From: Entoloma clypeatum
Lineage: Eukaryota > Basidiomycota > Agaricomycetes > Agaricales > Entolomataceae
Direction of reading: 5' to 3'
Assembly (NCBI GenBank): GCA_963565915.1
Contig: OY751491.1
Coordinates: 1,240,001-1,304,000, forward strand
Length of the DNA: 64,000 nucleotides
The position numbers and the translations under genes are program-made. Under the pieces are notes generated by a model. That model was not told the DNA's origin, did no database searches, and saw only the letters and a list, made by a program, of their open reading frames with translations. This document shows, piece by piece, positions 53,100-64,000 of this stretch; position 1 is the stretch's first letter, and the number at the start of each line of letters is the position of its first letter.

Positions 53100-53410
53100 T
53101 GTTGAAGTTCCACCTGGGCGCTAGCCACAGGTGTACTGAGCAACACGGCTACAGTGGAAGTACTCTACGATACCGCTATAGTCACTTACATGGTTTGGAG
53201 GGGGGTAAGGCTGGTGAGAGTGGTTGAGGCTGGTGAGAGCGATGGAGCTGGTTAAGAGTCAAGAGACAACTTGTTGATATTGACAGTTTCCTGGTCTTAT
53301 ATACCGTACTACTGTTTGTACCAACCAAACAAGTATGTAATGAAGATATGTAAAGGTCACGTGATGTAATCTAATCTAATCTAATCTACGTGATGGGAAA
53401 AGTTTCAACA
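53100..53410 (-). repeat. 3' LTR of copia-2
   Basis: 311 bp with four GATTA units; C-rich tract (minus-strand polypurine tract, GGGGGGG) adjoins at 53411-53417. Confidence 0.95.
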
Positions 53411-53484
53411 CCCCCCCATATTTAGTACATACTTCTAAATACATCTTACTTTTTCCCACATATATATAGGTACTTTTGTTTCAC

Positions 53485-56400
53485 CTAGTTTTTTATCAGT
53501 CTGAAGTACGGGATAAACTTGGAAAAGAGGATTTTCCCCAGATTCTTAGTCAAAAGGTCTGCAGGGTTATTCACTCCTTCAATGAATTCGACCGTAATAA
53601 TTCCTTCGGAGACTTTTTCTCTGATGAAGTGGAATCGCACGTCAATGTGCTTGGATCGCTTCTCAGTCACAGGGTTGGATGCGATAAAGACGGAGCCGTT
53701 GTTATCTCCGTAGATCGGTACTGATCCGATCTGCATTCCAAGTTCGGCAAGCATGCTTCTCAGCCATGTTGCTGCGCGACTGCAATCTGATAGCGCCATA
53801 TACTCTGCTTCTGTAGAAGAGAGGGCGATGGTCTTTTGCGCCGATGATACCCATGTTATCGCTCCAGACGCCAGTGATATGAAGAAGCCGGTGGTAGACC
53901 TCCTCGTGTTTTCATCTGACGCCCAGTCGGAGTCTGTGAATGCATAGATCCCTTTCCCTGAGTCCCCATCGTACATGATCGCGTAATTTTTCGTTGCCTT
54001 CAAATATCTGCAAATATCCCTAGCCACCTCTAAATGGCGTTTGGTGGGATTTGCGGAAAATTGGGACATTTTGATTACAGCAAAGCAGATGTCAGGCCTC
54101 GTTCCAATCATCAGATATAGGAGTGATCCGATGACGGATTGGTACTTGGATCGGAGTTCCGCATTGGGTTCATCTTCGGACGCCATGGGTTTGTAGCCCG
54201 TAGGGAGTGGGGTATGGGTGGCGTTAGATTCGCTCATCCCCATGCGTGCCAGAATTTTCTCAAGGTAAGGTACTTGATCAATGAAGATCCTCTTCCCACG
54301 TTGCCTTATTTGGATTGAGAGAAATTCCTTTGGTTCCCCATCGGGCACTAGGTGACCTAGGTCCCTGCATTCCCATGTTGTCATGAAGGCCTTCTTCTTT
54401 TCTAGCGTATATTCCCGGTTTGTGCCGAGAAAAGCAGAGTCGTCGACATAGATGACGGCAATTACAATTTCCCCGTTGGTACTTTTGTGAATGAACACTC
54501 CCGCATCGGAGTGAAGCCGGACAAAGCCGAGCTTTTTCATGGAGGAATCAAGTTCCCTCCACCAGGCTAATGCGGCCTGCTTAAGTCCATATAGAGCTTT
54601 GAATAGTTGGTACACGAGGTGTTCTTTCCCTTTTACTATGTAGCCCTCAGGCTGTCGCATGTAAATGACTTCACGGAGCGTTCCATAGAGGAAGGCTGAT
54701 GAGACATCCAAAAGAGTCATGAACCACCCTTCAAGGGCTGTCAATGCCAGTATTAATCGGACGGTTTCATATCTTACGACTGGTGAGAAGATCTGATCAA
54801 AGTCGATCCCTTCTACCTGTGAGAAGCCTTTTGCGACGAGGCGCGCTTTCAGACGCCCGTCGGACTTTTCGTTGTAAACCCATTTGTTCCTTAGAGCTTT
54901 CCTCCCTGCAGGCAGGGGTACTAGCTCCGTGATCACCCCGCGGCGTTTGAGCATGTCTAGCTCTTTACGTTCAGCCGCATACCAGTCTTCTCTATTTGGA
55001 AGAGGGTATATGTCTTTATGGGACATTTCAACGATGCCAACTTGGACTGATATTGCCTCCATCAGGAGATCATTCATCCATGCCGTTTGACCGCCCAATC
55101 TCCGTCTTCGATCTAATTTTTCAAGATCAGACGCTGGAGTGTCTTCCCCATAGATGCTTCCTGGCATCTTCCGAACTCGTCGTTCCCTGATCGGTCGATC
55201 TGGTACTTGCTTGGGTTCCGGAGTGGGTACTCGCGGTTCGTCATCAGGCTCACTGGCAGGCAGTTCGTTGTCTGATTCAGGTTGATCCTGTTCAATGGGA
55301 ACTGGGATATGAGGTGTTTCGTTGTGACTATCGTCATCATTGCTGCCGGGAATGAGATCCTCAAACTCATCAGCCGGCTCTGGGTTTTCCATTTCTGGGT
55401 GGTTTTCTGGCAACGGGTCAATGTGGCATCTAGGGTACTTGCTTTCATCAAAGATAGCTTTCCCGCCCATGAAAATCGTGTTGGTCTCAGGATCCATGAA
55501 GCGGTATCCTTTGACCCCTGGTTTCGATCCGAGATAAATCATCAATCGGGATCTTGATTCCAGGGAGTTCCTACGTTTCTCCTTTGGGATATATACATAT
55601 GCCTGACATCCGAATACTCTGACACTAGACATGTCGGGGATCTCATTGGTCACCCTGGAGTAAGGGGTTTTCCATTCAAGACGCTGCATGGGGGTTCTGT
55701 TGTAGAGAAATGCTGCGTGTTCCAAACAGAATTCCCACCACATGGGCGGTAAGCATGCATCGAAGCGCAATGCCTGAGATTTTTCCCATAGTGTTTGATT
55801 GATCCTTTCTGCTCTACCATTCTGCTGGTGCTGATATGGGAGTGTGACATCGATCAGAATTCCATGATCGGCAAGTACATCCTTGTATTCGTCAAATTCT
55901 CCACCTCCATCAACCCGCCACTTTTTAGGGGTAGCGGCAAATTGATTCTGGATCATCGCAAGGAATTGTTTCAGCGCCGTGATGGCGCCTGACTTCTTCC
56001 TAAGCAAGACGACCCAGACATGGGATGAAAAATCGTCCAAAAAGGTAAGGAAATATTTGTACTTATGGTACGATGCCGTGGATATCTGCTTCAAATCCGA
56101 ATGGATCAAATCAAAGGGTTTGACAGCCCTTGTCATTGAGTTAGGATAAGATTGATTCGGCATTTTCCCTTTTAGACACCCCGTGCAGTTTTCCTGTGAT
56201 TTTTCACGTACTAACGTTTTGGGTACTCCTTTGGTACTGGTGGAAATCTTATTGAGCGCTTGGTCATTTGGGTGGCCAAGGCGTTTATGCCAGGTTTCGA
56301 CAGTGATTTCGCTAGAGATCGCGTGGATTTGGTCATAGCGTATTTCAGTGTCTAACCAATAAATGGTTTGTCCGAGAATGTGAGGCGAGAACTGTATTTT

Positions 56401-58203
56401 GTTCTGTCCTTTGGAGATGTTGATTTCTCCACGCATTCCGTCTACTTTGTAACCGTGATTAAGGAAGACGCCTAGGGACAATAGGCGTGTGTCCATGTCC
56501 GGAATGTAGAATACAGGTCGGAGAAGGTGGGTTTTTATCTCCCCATTTAGGGTATGCCGTACTGGGACGGCCCCAACTCCGAGTATTTCCAGTTTCTTTC
56601 CCTTTTCAGCTGTTTGGACAAATTGCTTAGCTTTAAGAGGCCTGTAGTATGCGAAGTCCTTGAACTCATGGGTAAAGTGTAATGAGGCACCGGAGTCTAA
56701 GATCCATTGTGCACGTTCTTTCTCCTTACAGTGTGTGCATGACGCAAAGTGCTTTGTATATTTTTTATATAGATCGTTGTCAATATGATCCATACATTCT
56801 GCACTAGTACTAGCTAATATTTTACACGTCTGTAAGGAGGTGTTATTAGCTTTCCTTAATTGGTCAGATTCAGGAGAGGAAGAAGACGAACCGTCAAGTT
56901 CAATGAGCCCATCTTCGAATTGGTCCGGCCCCATCCGCTCGCTTTGATGGTCTATGTCCATCATCCTAAGGGTTTGGTCCAGCGGCGGAGTAACTCGACG
57001 CTGCTTGGACGGTCTTTCGTCTTCTTCTGGGATAATCGTATCCAGAATGCGAAGATTTGACCCTGAGGGGCGAGCACCAATGCCGCGCGCGAGTTTGCGA
57101 ACATGGTCGTTTTTCTTCCACACGGACGGCTTGCCCGAAGGAAGCCCGGTGTACTGGGATGGAGGCGGGTTCATTCGCTGAAGGAGCGACTGCATCCGCT
57201 GAGAGTCTGGCTGGGCGGTACTCATCGTTTTTCCGCGCCCGGTGACGGTAGTGAAGGATGGTGGAGGGAAGTGTATGACGGGAGCAACAAACTCAACCGT
57301 TTCCTCCGCATGGTCGGACGTGTTGTCCGCAGTGTTGGCGCTTTTCTTCTGATTGCGCCAGCGTCCTTTTCCCTTCTTCTTTTCAGAAGTGGTACTATGG
57401 TCGGTCGAGTTAGGCTGCTCGTCAGCGTCGTTCTGTGAGGTACTCGGCTTTTGCTGCTTTTCCCATTTGGGGTCCTGCCCCTTTCGCTTTGTCCCAGAAA
57501 TTTTCTTGGCCTGCTCATTGGACGTACGAGTAGACCCGACCGAATACTTGTGCCTGTATTCCGAGATGACACTGTCGGCGACGGCCTGCCATGTGAAGTC
57601 ATCGGCGTCGTACACCTGGAAGAGAGCGGTGGAGAGTGATGACCAGGTGTCGGGAATCGCATTGGCCAAGATCATTGCCTGCATCAGATCGGGGACGACA
57701 AAATTCGAATCGGCGAGATGGGCAAAGAGGGAGCCCAGGCGTTCGATTTCAGGGACGGGGTCGCGTCCAGACAGTTTGTAGGTGGCGGCGGCTTTAAAGT
57801 CGCCGAAGATGACAGCCGGGGATATCTTGGAGTAGGCGTCTTTCAACGTTTTCCATGCGCCAAGCGCCGAGGTACTGTCTTTGATGTGACGTCTGATCGC
57901 CTCAGAGACTTTTAGGCGTATCGCCCCGAGAGCTACGTCGTCGTCCCTGATCCAGGCTTTTTCTTCCTTGCGGAAGCCGGGCTGGTCGACCGTGGTAGTC
58001 AGCACAGGGGGAGCAGTGGCGGTGGGACCAGGAGTGGAGACCGTAGTGGTGAAGTCGGCGATCTCGGGACGGGGGATATCGCCAGAGACGATGCGCCAGA
58101 CTCCTTGATGGAGGAGGTAGGACTTCATTTTTTCGGCCCAGCTTTGGTAATCAATGCCGTCAAAGGGGGCGATGGTGTCAAGAGCAGAGCGAGAGGTAGA
58201 CAT
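53485..58203 (-). CDS. copia-2 gag-pol polyprotein
   Basis: Single open frame of 1572 codons, same domain order and catalytic motifs as copia-1 (WILDSGASLHF, HSDLK, VDGGGEF, GRAERIN, YVDD, TDSDWASD). Up to about residue 850 it differs from copia-1 at dozens of positions and by a small deletion in the gag linker; beyond that I see no amino-acid difference. No stop or frameshift, so potentially active and able to supply proteins to other copies. Confidence 0.97.
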   Translation of the reverse strand: MSTSRSALDTIAPFDGIDYQSWAEKMKSYLLHQGVWRIVSGDIPRPEIADFTTTVSTPGPTATAPPVLTTTVDQPGFRKEEKAWIRDDDVALGAIRLKVSEAIRRHIKDSTSALGAWKTLKDAYSKISPAVIFGDFKAAATYKLSGRDPVPEIERLGSLFAHLADSNFVVPDLMQAMILANAIPDTWSSLSTALFQVYDADDFTWQAVADSVISEYRHKYSVGSTRTSNEQAKKISGTKRKGQDPKWEKQQKPSTSQNDADEQPNSTDHSTTSEKKKGKGRWRNQKKSANTADNTSDHAEETVEFVAPVIHFPPPSFTTVTGRGKTMSTAQPDSQRMQSLLQRMNPPPSQYTGLPSGKPSVWKKNDHVRKLARGIGARPSGSNLRILDTIIPEEDERPSKQRRVTPPLDQTLRMMDIDHQSERMGPDQFEDGLIELDGSSSSSPESDQLRKANNTSLQTCKILASTSAECMDHIDNDLYKKYTKHFASCTHCKEKERAQWILDSGASLHFTHEFKDFAYYRPLKAKQFVQTAEKGKKLEILGVGAVPVRHTLNGEIKTHLLRPVFYIPDMDTRLLSLGVFLNHGYKVDGMRGEINISKGQNKIQFSPHILGQTIYWLDTEIRYDQIHAISSEITVETWHKRLGHPNDQALNKISTSTKGVPKTLVREKSQENCTGCLKGKMPNQSYPNSMTRAVKPFDLIHSDLKQISTASYHKYKYFLTFLDDFSSHVWVVLLRKKSGAITALKQFLAMIQNQFAATPKKWRVDGGGEFDEYKDVLADHGILIDVTLPYQHQQNGRAERINQTLWEKSQALRFDACLPPMWWEFCLEHAAFLYNRTPMQRLEWKTPYSRVTNEIPDMSSVRVFGCQAYVYIPKEKRRNSLESRSRLMIYLGSKPGVKGYRFMDPETNTIFMGGKAIFDESKYPRCHIDPLPENHPEMENPEPADEFEDLIPGSNDDDSHNETPHIPVPIEQDQPESDNELPASEPDDEPRVPTPEPKQVPDRPIRERRVRKMPGSIYGEDTPASDLEKLDRRRRLGGQTAWMNDLLMEAISVQVGIVEMSHKDIYPLPNREDWYAAERKELDMLKRRGVITELVPLPAGRKALRNKWVYNEKSDGRLKARLVAKGFSQVEGIDFDQIFSPVVRYETVRLILALTALEGWFMTLLDVSSAFLYGTLREVIYMRQPEGYIVKGKEHLVYQLFKALYGLKQAALAWWRELDSSMKKLGFVRLHSDAGVFIHKSTNGEIVIAVIYVDDSAFLGTNREYTLEKKKAFMTTWECRDLGHLVPDGEPKEFLSIQIRQRGKRIFIDQVPYLEKILARMGMSESNATHTPLPTGYKPMASEDEPNAELRSKYQSVIGSLLYLMIGTRPDICFAVIKMSQFSANPTKRHLEVARDICRYLKATKNYAIMYDGDSGKGIYAFTDSDWASDENTRRSTTGFFISLASGAITWVSSAQKTIALSSTEAEYMALSDCSRAATWLRSMLAELGMQIGSVPIYGDNNGSVFIASNPVTEKRSKHIDVRFHFIREKVSEGIITVEFIEGVNNPADLLTKNLGKILFSKFIPYFRLIKN

Positions 58204-58553
58204 TTTAGATGGATCTAAAAAAGGGTTCCCAATCAGTGATATGTTATGAATATGATTCGAGAAAACAATTGAATGATTCCTTATGACATATTCCCTTCAG
58301 GAATAGCGGTCATGGGAAAACCCTTTATATGTCAGAAACGTATAAGGTGCGATCAACGTTTCCACATGGAGTGTACTAGGTCAATCCCCTTAGGGACGTC
58401 TCATGACAGGTACTTGTCGTAATGACGTTCCCAGGTTCATATGTGAAGAAGTATGACTCAGAACCTAGATCTTTCGATCGGTTCTTTGCCAACCAGGGTA
58501 GAGTGGGCAGGTACTCGCTGTTGCCAGCGTTTCCCAGGTCCCTCTGCTATCCG

Positions 58554-58565
58554 GGGCCCATAACC
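58554..58565 (-). promoter_or_regulatory. Primer-binding site of copia-2 (half-tRNA type)
   Basis: GGTTATGGGCCC on the minus strand, directly next to the 5' LTR, as in copia-1. Confidence 0.75.
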
Positions 58566-58871
58566 TGTTGAAGTTCCACCTGGGCGCTAGCCACAGGTGT
58601 ACTGAGCAACACGGCTACAGTGGAAGTACTCTACGATACCGCTATAGTCACTTACATGGTTTGGAGGGGGGTAAGGCTGGTGAGAGCGGTTGAGGCTGGT
58701 GAGAGCGATGGAGCTGGTTAAGAGTCAAGAGACAACTTGTTGATATTGACAGTTTCCTGGTCTTATATACCGTACTACTGTTTGTACCAACCAAACAAGT
58801 ATGTAATGAAGATATGTAAAGGTCACGTGATGTAATCTAATCTAATCTACATGATGGGAAAAGTTTCAACA
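58566..58871 (-). repeat. 5' LTR of copia-2
   Basis: 306 bp with three GATTA units; TATA box on the minus strand as in copia-1. Confidence 0.95.
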
Positions 58872-61592
58872 CTAAACACCATGGGCAAACTCTTTGAGAA
58901 AGCTATCGCTAACAGACTCCAGTGGGAACTAGCCCGCTATGGTCTGCTGCACCCAGGTCAATTCGGGGGGGTTCGACAGAACTCCACCGAAGACGCCGGA
59001 CAATTCCTTACCCACCTCATCCGTGCAGGATGGTCGAGGAAACTCAAGACAAGCGTTGTCGCCATCGACTTGGCCCAATACTTTCCCTCTCTTAACCACT
59101 CGGTTATATCGCTCATACTAGATAGGATGGGATTCCCCGACACTGTCGTGGACTTCTTCTCAAATTACCTAGTAGGGAGACAGACTCAATACGCCTGGGA
59201 GGACGACCTCTCAGACCTTTTCTCTGTTGACATTGGCGTAGGTCAGGGCTCTGCCCTTTCCCCTGTGCTATCGTCCATCTATCTCGCCCCGCTGATGTAC
59301 GCATTTCAAGCCGAACAATCGCAGGCTAGCCTCATCTCTTACGTCGACGACAGGACCATCATAGTCCAATCTGAGACGTGGAAGGAAAACCTTGCCAAAT
59401 TAAAAAAGGCATACAAATGTCTGTTTGAGCTGACCACAGCCCTCGGGCTTGTCCTCGAACACTCTAAATCGGAGGCGTTCCATTTCTCCAGGAAGAATGG
59501 CGACGATAACCCCCCGGTTGACCTTGGGTTTGCGCCCTTCACCGGCGACTCCCCCCTCGTCCCCAAGACCTTCTGGAGGTACTTGGGCTTCTTCTTCGAC
59601 CGCAAGCTACTCTTTACTGAGCACGCGAAACGGTATGCCACTAAGGCCTTCTCAGCAACGGGAGCCTTACTATCCCTGGGAAACTCAGTCCGTGGACTCA
59701 CTCCCAAACACAAATGCACCCTGTACCGATCGTGTATTTTGCCGATCGCGCTATACGGTGCTAATCTTTGGAACTTCGACGGCGCCCGTAACAAGGGTGT
59801 CGTCAAGTCTATCTCCAAAGTCCAAAGACGCGCAGCGTTATGGATATTGGGAGCCTTCCGTACCACCCCCACTGGGGCGGTCGAAGCACTTGCCGGCCTG
59901 CCTCCGGTGCACTTGCACCTCAAGAAGCTCTCCTGCAGAAACCGTGTCCGCATGCACTCCCTTGCACCCAGACACATGACCGTCATGGTATGTGACGAGG
60001 ATGACCCCTCCAAGCGTCCGTGGTACTCCCCGGAATTTATGTACAACCTTAAATCCCCCCTCGTTGATATCTGGGCATACCGTGCAAATGTGACTGTCCC
60101 CCTATCGCCCTTTAATAACTACAACAAACCAGGGAAACGCGTCCTCGACCGATTCCCTGAACGCGTAATTCACGACATCACCCTTATCCGCGGCAAGACC
60201 GCTAAGGACCGTGCCGAAGCCAGAAAGGCGCGCCTCATCACCCTTAACAAGGTGTTTGACGCCAACATCTGCTCCAACAAAGCCGCCGTCATTATCACTG
60301 ACGCGGCAGTTCCCTCCCTTTCGTCGGGCCACCAAGCTGTTGCAGCCTGGGAAACCTGGCACAAGGGGCACTCCATCGACAAAGACTGGGCGGCCGGCGG
60401 CCTCGCAGTCTCTGATGACACTGAAACCTTAGCTATCGGACACGGGTTCTCGAACCTGGTCAGTCTGCTAGGGGGTCTCTCTCAACTGGAAGTAATCCAT
60501 ATTTTCACCGACTCTGTCAACGCCATTCGGCGCGCCACAGACCCGGATCTCCACTCCTCGCAGGCAACTGTGCTCGCTATCATCAGTAACCTGATTCCTT
60601 GGTTTGAGGAACCCGGTCTGAATTCCAAGATCATCTTTCACCATGTCCCCGACTGTTCGGACCATGGCTTCGAACCTCACCGTGCAGTGCACGACTTTGC
60701 CTCCTCGATTCACATTGAGTGTGGTGAGTCGGCCGCCAGATCCCTCGACTTCAATACGAAGCAATTCACGGACGACATGCTCGGTGACTGGAACAACCTG
60801 TACCAGTCCCCCAAGTATGTTGGCCGATTCTACCAATTCCCGAGATCGTGTGTCAGACGCCAAGACCACGCTCGGGCCAAACGTATGAAGCCGTCCCACC
60901 TCAAGGGCGGTACATGGCTTAAGGATGTGGGTCACTCCCAATCCCTCACGGCCCAAATGGTCCGTGGCCTCACCAGCCACGCCCCAATTGGCCACTATAG
61001 ACATAGGTTCAACATTGGTGACAAGGTTGAACAATGCGACTGTGGTCAGAGGTCCGCCGAGGACTTCGCCCACGTTTTCTACAAATGTCTGCATCACCCC
61101 ACCAGGCCACCAGACATGCCCACCTTCTCGAGGAACTCTCCCATCTGGGACGTCTTCAGGAAATTTATCATGGATAACCCAGGGGCATTTGCCTTCCGGG
61201 ATCGTCCAACGCCCAACACAACCGTTGGCGGTAGTCGTGTGGTAGCGCGCTGGGTTCAAAGGGATGCAGCCCCCTCTGGCAAGCGAACGCGATCGAAGGG
61301 TAAGAACCGCACTGGCGCTTCTTTGGTGGGTAGGGCGCAGACACCCACCAGCGCCGCTAACGGCCAACCTCGCAAGGTTGGAGTGTTCTTGTATTGCGCG
61401 ACCGAATACTCGGGTGCGCATACTAACGCGTTTGTTTATAACAGACTCCCCCGTTCTGGCGCGAGGACTTTTCAGCTCGACGGAGCTTTGCGCCGCTTGT
61501 TCTTCCTGCGTACATAGGTCCTCGGACCGATGTAGTTTACTCTATGTCAAGCGGACTGTACCCCTAGTATACCGCTATATAAATTGTTGACC

Positions 61593-61641
<49 letters not shown>

Positions 61642-61643
<2 letters not shown>

Positions 61644-61656
61644 TGAGCTACAACAG
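61642..61656 (+). repeat. LINE target-site duplication, right copy
   Basis: GATGAGCTACAACAG immediately after the A48 tail. Confidence 0.92.
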
Positions 61657-61955
61657 GTTGCTCAAAATGCAAGATTTCTCAAAACTTGACCAAAATCTGC
61701 ATTTGACAAGATATAAATTATTGTTATTTCTGTGCAAGAGGCTGTATATCTTTCCATATAGATGAATTATGCCAAGTATCTCATCATGCCTGAGTTTTCA
61801 TCAATTACAGTTATCTCAATACATACCACTGCCTCTTTCTCTGGTAGTAATAACAACAACTGATCAACAGTATAGGCAGACACAAGGTTATTTGGATATA
61901 AACAGAAGACAAGAGATGTTGATATAATTAGAATAACAAATTCATATAAGTATAC

Positions 61956-62302
61956 TGTAGTAAGGTAGAGGCATTGTATATTCATCTAATGTATGAATCT
62001 TGAGCATGATTTTACATGACAAACACACTTAAAATCTATTAATTTATTCCATGCCAAATTTTGAGGAATTGTCCTTCAGAAACAGATTTGCAAGAAACGA
62101 TGTAGAAGAATTGTTATCAAACACCCAACTGGTTTTCAAGGGACTTCTTAAATAAACTCACAGAATATGTAATCCCATTAACTGACACATGCATGCAGAT
62201 GGTGTGGCTTGCTTAAGCAGCTTACAAATATGCCAAGTGGTTTGTCACATCAGTCACATCAGCAGACATTGGATGAATATGCATTGCCTCTACCTTACTA
62301 CA
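61956..62302. repeat. Fold-back element 1
   Basis: Inverted arms 61956-61992 and 62266-62302, 37 bp, 34 paired; outer end TGTAGTAAGGTAGAGGCA. Spacer about 273 bp. No target duplication recognised. Confidence 0.7.
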
Positions 62303-62866
62303 ACTGGGTTTTCATCAGATGTGACATGTGAGCCCAAGTGTTCATTATTTCAAGAGTTCAAAATCTGTTATGATCTATGACCGAGTGTTCATCAGATGTT
62401 TATCCATAACAAACAGTGTATATTTGAGCAATATTTGAGGCACAGTATAGCTAGTTCAATGTTTTCAACTATAAATTATAGTTATCTTGATGCACACACA
62501 ATCCAAAGGAAAAGAAAATTTGATTCATTGTCACATATTTGTGACTCTTTGTGACTATTTCTGGAAGTGTGGAGTGTGACTGTTATATCGAACCAAAAGT
62601 GTCTGGCTCATGAGAGGATGTGACATGTGACTGAACACCCAGTCATAATACTACAATAATGACTTATCTTGCTATGTTGCCAAATGCTTAGTCACTACCA
62701 CTTTTGGACAGATGCTAATTTGATGTGGGAATTTTTTTTGGAGTCGACGCCACGGAAATTTTCACCTCCAAAGAAATCAAAATTTCATCACACTGTGTCT
62801 CACATCACAGGCCTGACAGATTGATTGAAATAGTACAGTATGCCAATTTGGCAAGTTGCAAAATTT

Positions 62867-63257
62867 ATACTATCACCTGTCCTAGGGTTGGTGTGGCTGT
62901 GTCAAAACCTCAATGTCAACAGATTTCTCAGATCACCTTCTGAGCTATTTCCCCAGCCTGATAACAAGCACATCCAAAATTCCTGACTGAATTTCATTTG
63001 ATTGAACACATAAAATCTGGTCAAACTGTGGCCAATGTTCGAGATCGCTCATATCTGTTGAAAGTGCTCAATTTGGGCAAGTCATGCTGAATGTCACCTG
63101 TCGGTTCTTGCCGTGTCAGAGTGTGAACAAACATCATGTGGTTGATAAGGTTATTCAAGTCGACCTCAGCTGAGTGCAGAATGAGTCAGTGCCTGATGTG
63201 ACTGCCAATGTTGAGGTTTTGACACAGCCACACCAACCCTAGGATAGGTGATAGTAT
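62867..63257. repeat. Fold-back element 2
   Basis: Inverted arms 62867-62913 and 63211-63257, 47 bp with one mismatch; core CCTAGGGTTGGTGTGGCTGT. Spacer about 297 bp. Confidence 0.78.
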
Positions 63258-63708
63258 CTCAGTCAATGTTGACTCCCTTGACAACCACCCTTCCAAATAT
63301 CCAATTCAAGCATTTTTACCAAGAAATAAGGTCCTGAGTGAAAATTGAGGGTGGGAAATATTTTGTACAAAGGTGGTGGTGACTAAGCATCCAGCACCAT
63401 CATTGCAAGAGAACCACAGTTCAACAATTGATGAACATCTAGTCTTCTCAGATAGTGTAAAATAAGAAGAAATAACACTTGGCTGAAAAGATGAGACCTG
63501 GATCAGTGAAGACAGCCTTTCATAATCATATCCATATCTGGCAGCAATTGTATTTTACATCAAGCAACAATGTATCTGGAAAAAGCAACGTAATGAGGGT
63601 AAAGTAGAATGTAAAAGATATTGTGATAGAAAATTAAAGAGGCAAGAACTGGGTGACATCATAATATAAAAGAGGTGCGGGGTTGAGCACAGGAGGTAAA
63701 TCAGCTGG

Positions 63709-64000
63709 TCAAATAAGATTGGCAGAGGTGACAGCATGCGAAAGACAGCGGGGGATGATGGGAGCACGACGGAAGCAGTTGTAAAAGCTTTGCGCATAAA
63801 ATTCAGTAAGAACCCTCTCCAACTCCTGAATGTCGGCCGGATACCATTGAAGTTTGACGCATTCAATAATTGCCGGTTTGGAACCCTTCCATGTCATGAT
63901 GAGACGTTTCAGAGCATGCAGGAATATGGCCTTCTGCTCCCAGTTAAGGCTTGCTAAACCATTACCTGCTTGGTCTAGTTTGACGATCAAAAGTGATCCA
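63709..64000 (-). CDS. Partial ORF, unrecognised, runs off the right edge
   Basis: At least 93 codons on the minus strand ending with TGA at 63709; the upstream end is outside the window. Contains LNWEQKAIFLHALKRLIM and IQELERVLTEFYAQSFYNCF. Composition looks like real protein, but no family is recognised. A GTAATG..TTTAG stretch near 63955 could be an intron. Confidence 0.4.
   Translation of the reverse strand, partial: GSLLIVKLDQAGNGLASLNWEQKAIFLHALKRLIMTWKGSKPAIIECVKLQWYPADIQELERVLTEFYAQSFYNCFRRAPIIPRCLSHAVTSANLI

Larger units (their letters stand above)
53100..58871 (-). mobile_element. copia-2, Ty1/copia LTR retrotransposon, complete
   Basis: 5772 bp, minus strand. 5' LTR 58566-58871 (306 bp), 3' LTR 53100-53410 (311 bp); the length difference is one GATTA unit. 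Perfect 5-bp target duplication CTAAA (53095-53099, 58872-58876). Same family as copia-1. Confidence 0.97.
51514..61517 (+). pseudogene. LINE ORF2 (APE endonuclease, RT, RNase H), split by copia-2
   Basis: Two blocks, 51514-53099 and 58877-61517; frame is continuous once copia-2 and one CTAAA are removed. Endonuclease: FVQEPPW, GGDFNCPSPLW, IDLVF, SDHCSI (to about 52260). RT: IIPKPNK, FRPIVLLN, then beyond the insertion VAIDLAQYFPSL, GQGSALSPVLS and YVDD (about 59340). RNase H: ITDAAVPS, IFTDSVNAI, HAVHD-like end (60290-60710). C-terminal finger CDCGQRSAEDFAHVFYKC near 61040. Stop TAG 61515-61517. Apart from the insertion it looks intact, so the LINE was probably recently active. Confidence 0.93.
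49178..61641 (+). mobile_element. Tad-type LINE, full length, split by copia-2
   Basis: About 6.7 kb of its own sequence after removing copia-2 and one CTAAA. 5' UTR, ORF1 with zinc knuckles, ORF2 (endonuclease, RT, RNase H, C-terminal CCHC-like finger), short 3' UTR and A48 tail (61594-61641). Perfect 15-bp target duplication. The order APE-RT-RNase H plus a final CxC..H..C finger fits the fungal Tad clade. Confidence 0.93.
61657..63708. other. AT-rich region without a recognised gene
   Basis: Holds two fold-back elements (61956-62302 and 62867-63257, listed separately). Short open frames are not convincing. Confidence 0.45.

Noticed and set aside
1..64000. tRNA and rRNA genes
   Set aside because: I saw no cloverleaf-like or rRNA-like sequence; the only tRNA-like match is the 12-nt primer site of the copia elements.

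Overview
The window is transposon-dense fungal chromosomal DNA, most likely from a mushroom-forming basidiomycete (Agaricomycete). The evidence is the short introns (about 40-60 nt) in the few host genes, a fungal aromatic-acid-exporter-like membrane protein, a caleosin, an F-box/leucine-rich gene, Ty3 chromoviruses with C-terminal chromodomains, a Tad-type LINE and hAT elements. Host genes are a minority and most are broken.

Layout. (1) 1-3307, minus strand: 5' part of a decayed Ty3/gypsy element (gypsy-1: LTR, gag, pol), running off the left edge. (2) 3366-12461: a tandem array of a second chromovirus (gypsy-2) with four 370-bp LTRs and three internal regions: one nearly complete (gag, pol with chromodomain, and a small third ORF after pol) and two deletion derivatives. 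(3) 12462-15506: anonymous DNA, a 20-bp-unit minisatellite, a 5'-truncated caleosin, and the 3' half of an F-box-type gene. (4) 15507-21289: Ty1/copia element copia-1 with an open gag-pol, inserted in the F-box gene. (5) 21295-29155: the rest of the F-box gene, a divergent multi-exon membrane-transporter-like gene with lesions, small repeats, and a small secreted cysteine-rich peptide gene. (6) 31870-41118: hAT-type MITEs and a Tc1/mariner element split by a 6.3-kb hAT that carries its own spliced transposase plus a KOW-domain (Spt5-like) gene. (7) 41119-48760: minisatellite, large inverted repeats, and a third chromovirus (gypsy-3) cut up by MITEs. (8) 49178-61641: a Tad-type LINE with 15-bp target duplication and poly(A) tail, split by a second open copia element (copia-2). 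(9) 61657-64000: AT-rich DNA with two fold-back elements and a partial ORF.

Main points of interest. Both gypsy families with a preserved 5' LTR show an 11-nt complementarity between the predicted transcript 5' end and the primer-binding site, the signature of Tf1-type self-priming. The copia elements instead have a PBS matching the anticodon arm of initiator tRNA-Met (half-tRNA priming). Gypsy-2 has a third ORF whose two copies differ mainly at synonymous sites. The two copia copies form a mosaic: identical proteins over the last ~720 residues, diverged before that. The Tc1 element has a palindromic arrangement of 20-bp sites in 211-bp inverted repeats. CpG-to-TpG decay has made CGA-to-TGA stops in several element families.

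All calls come from reading the sequence by eye; no database search was possible. Intron and domain borders are estimates.
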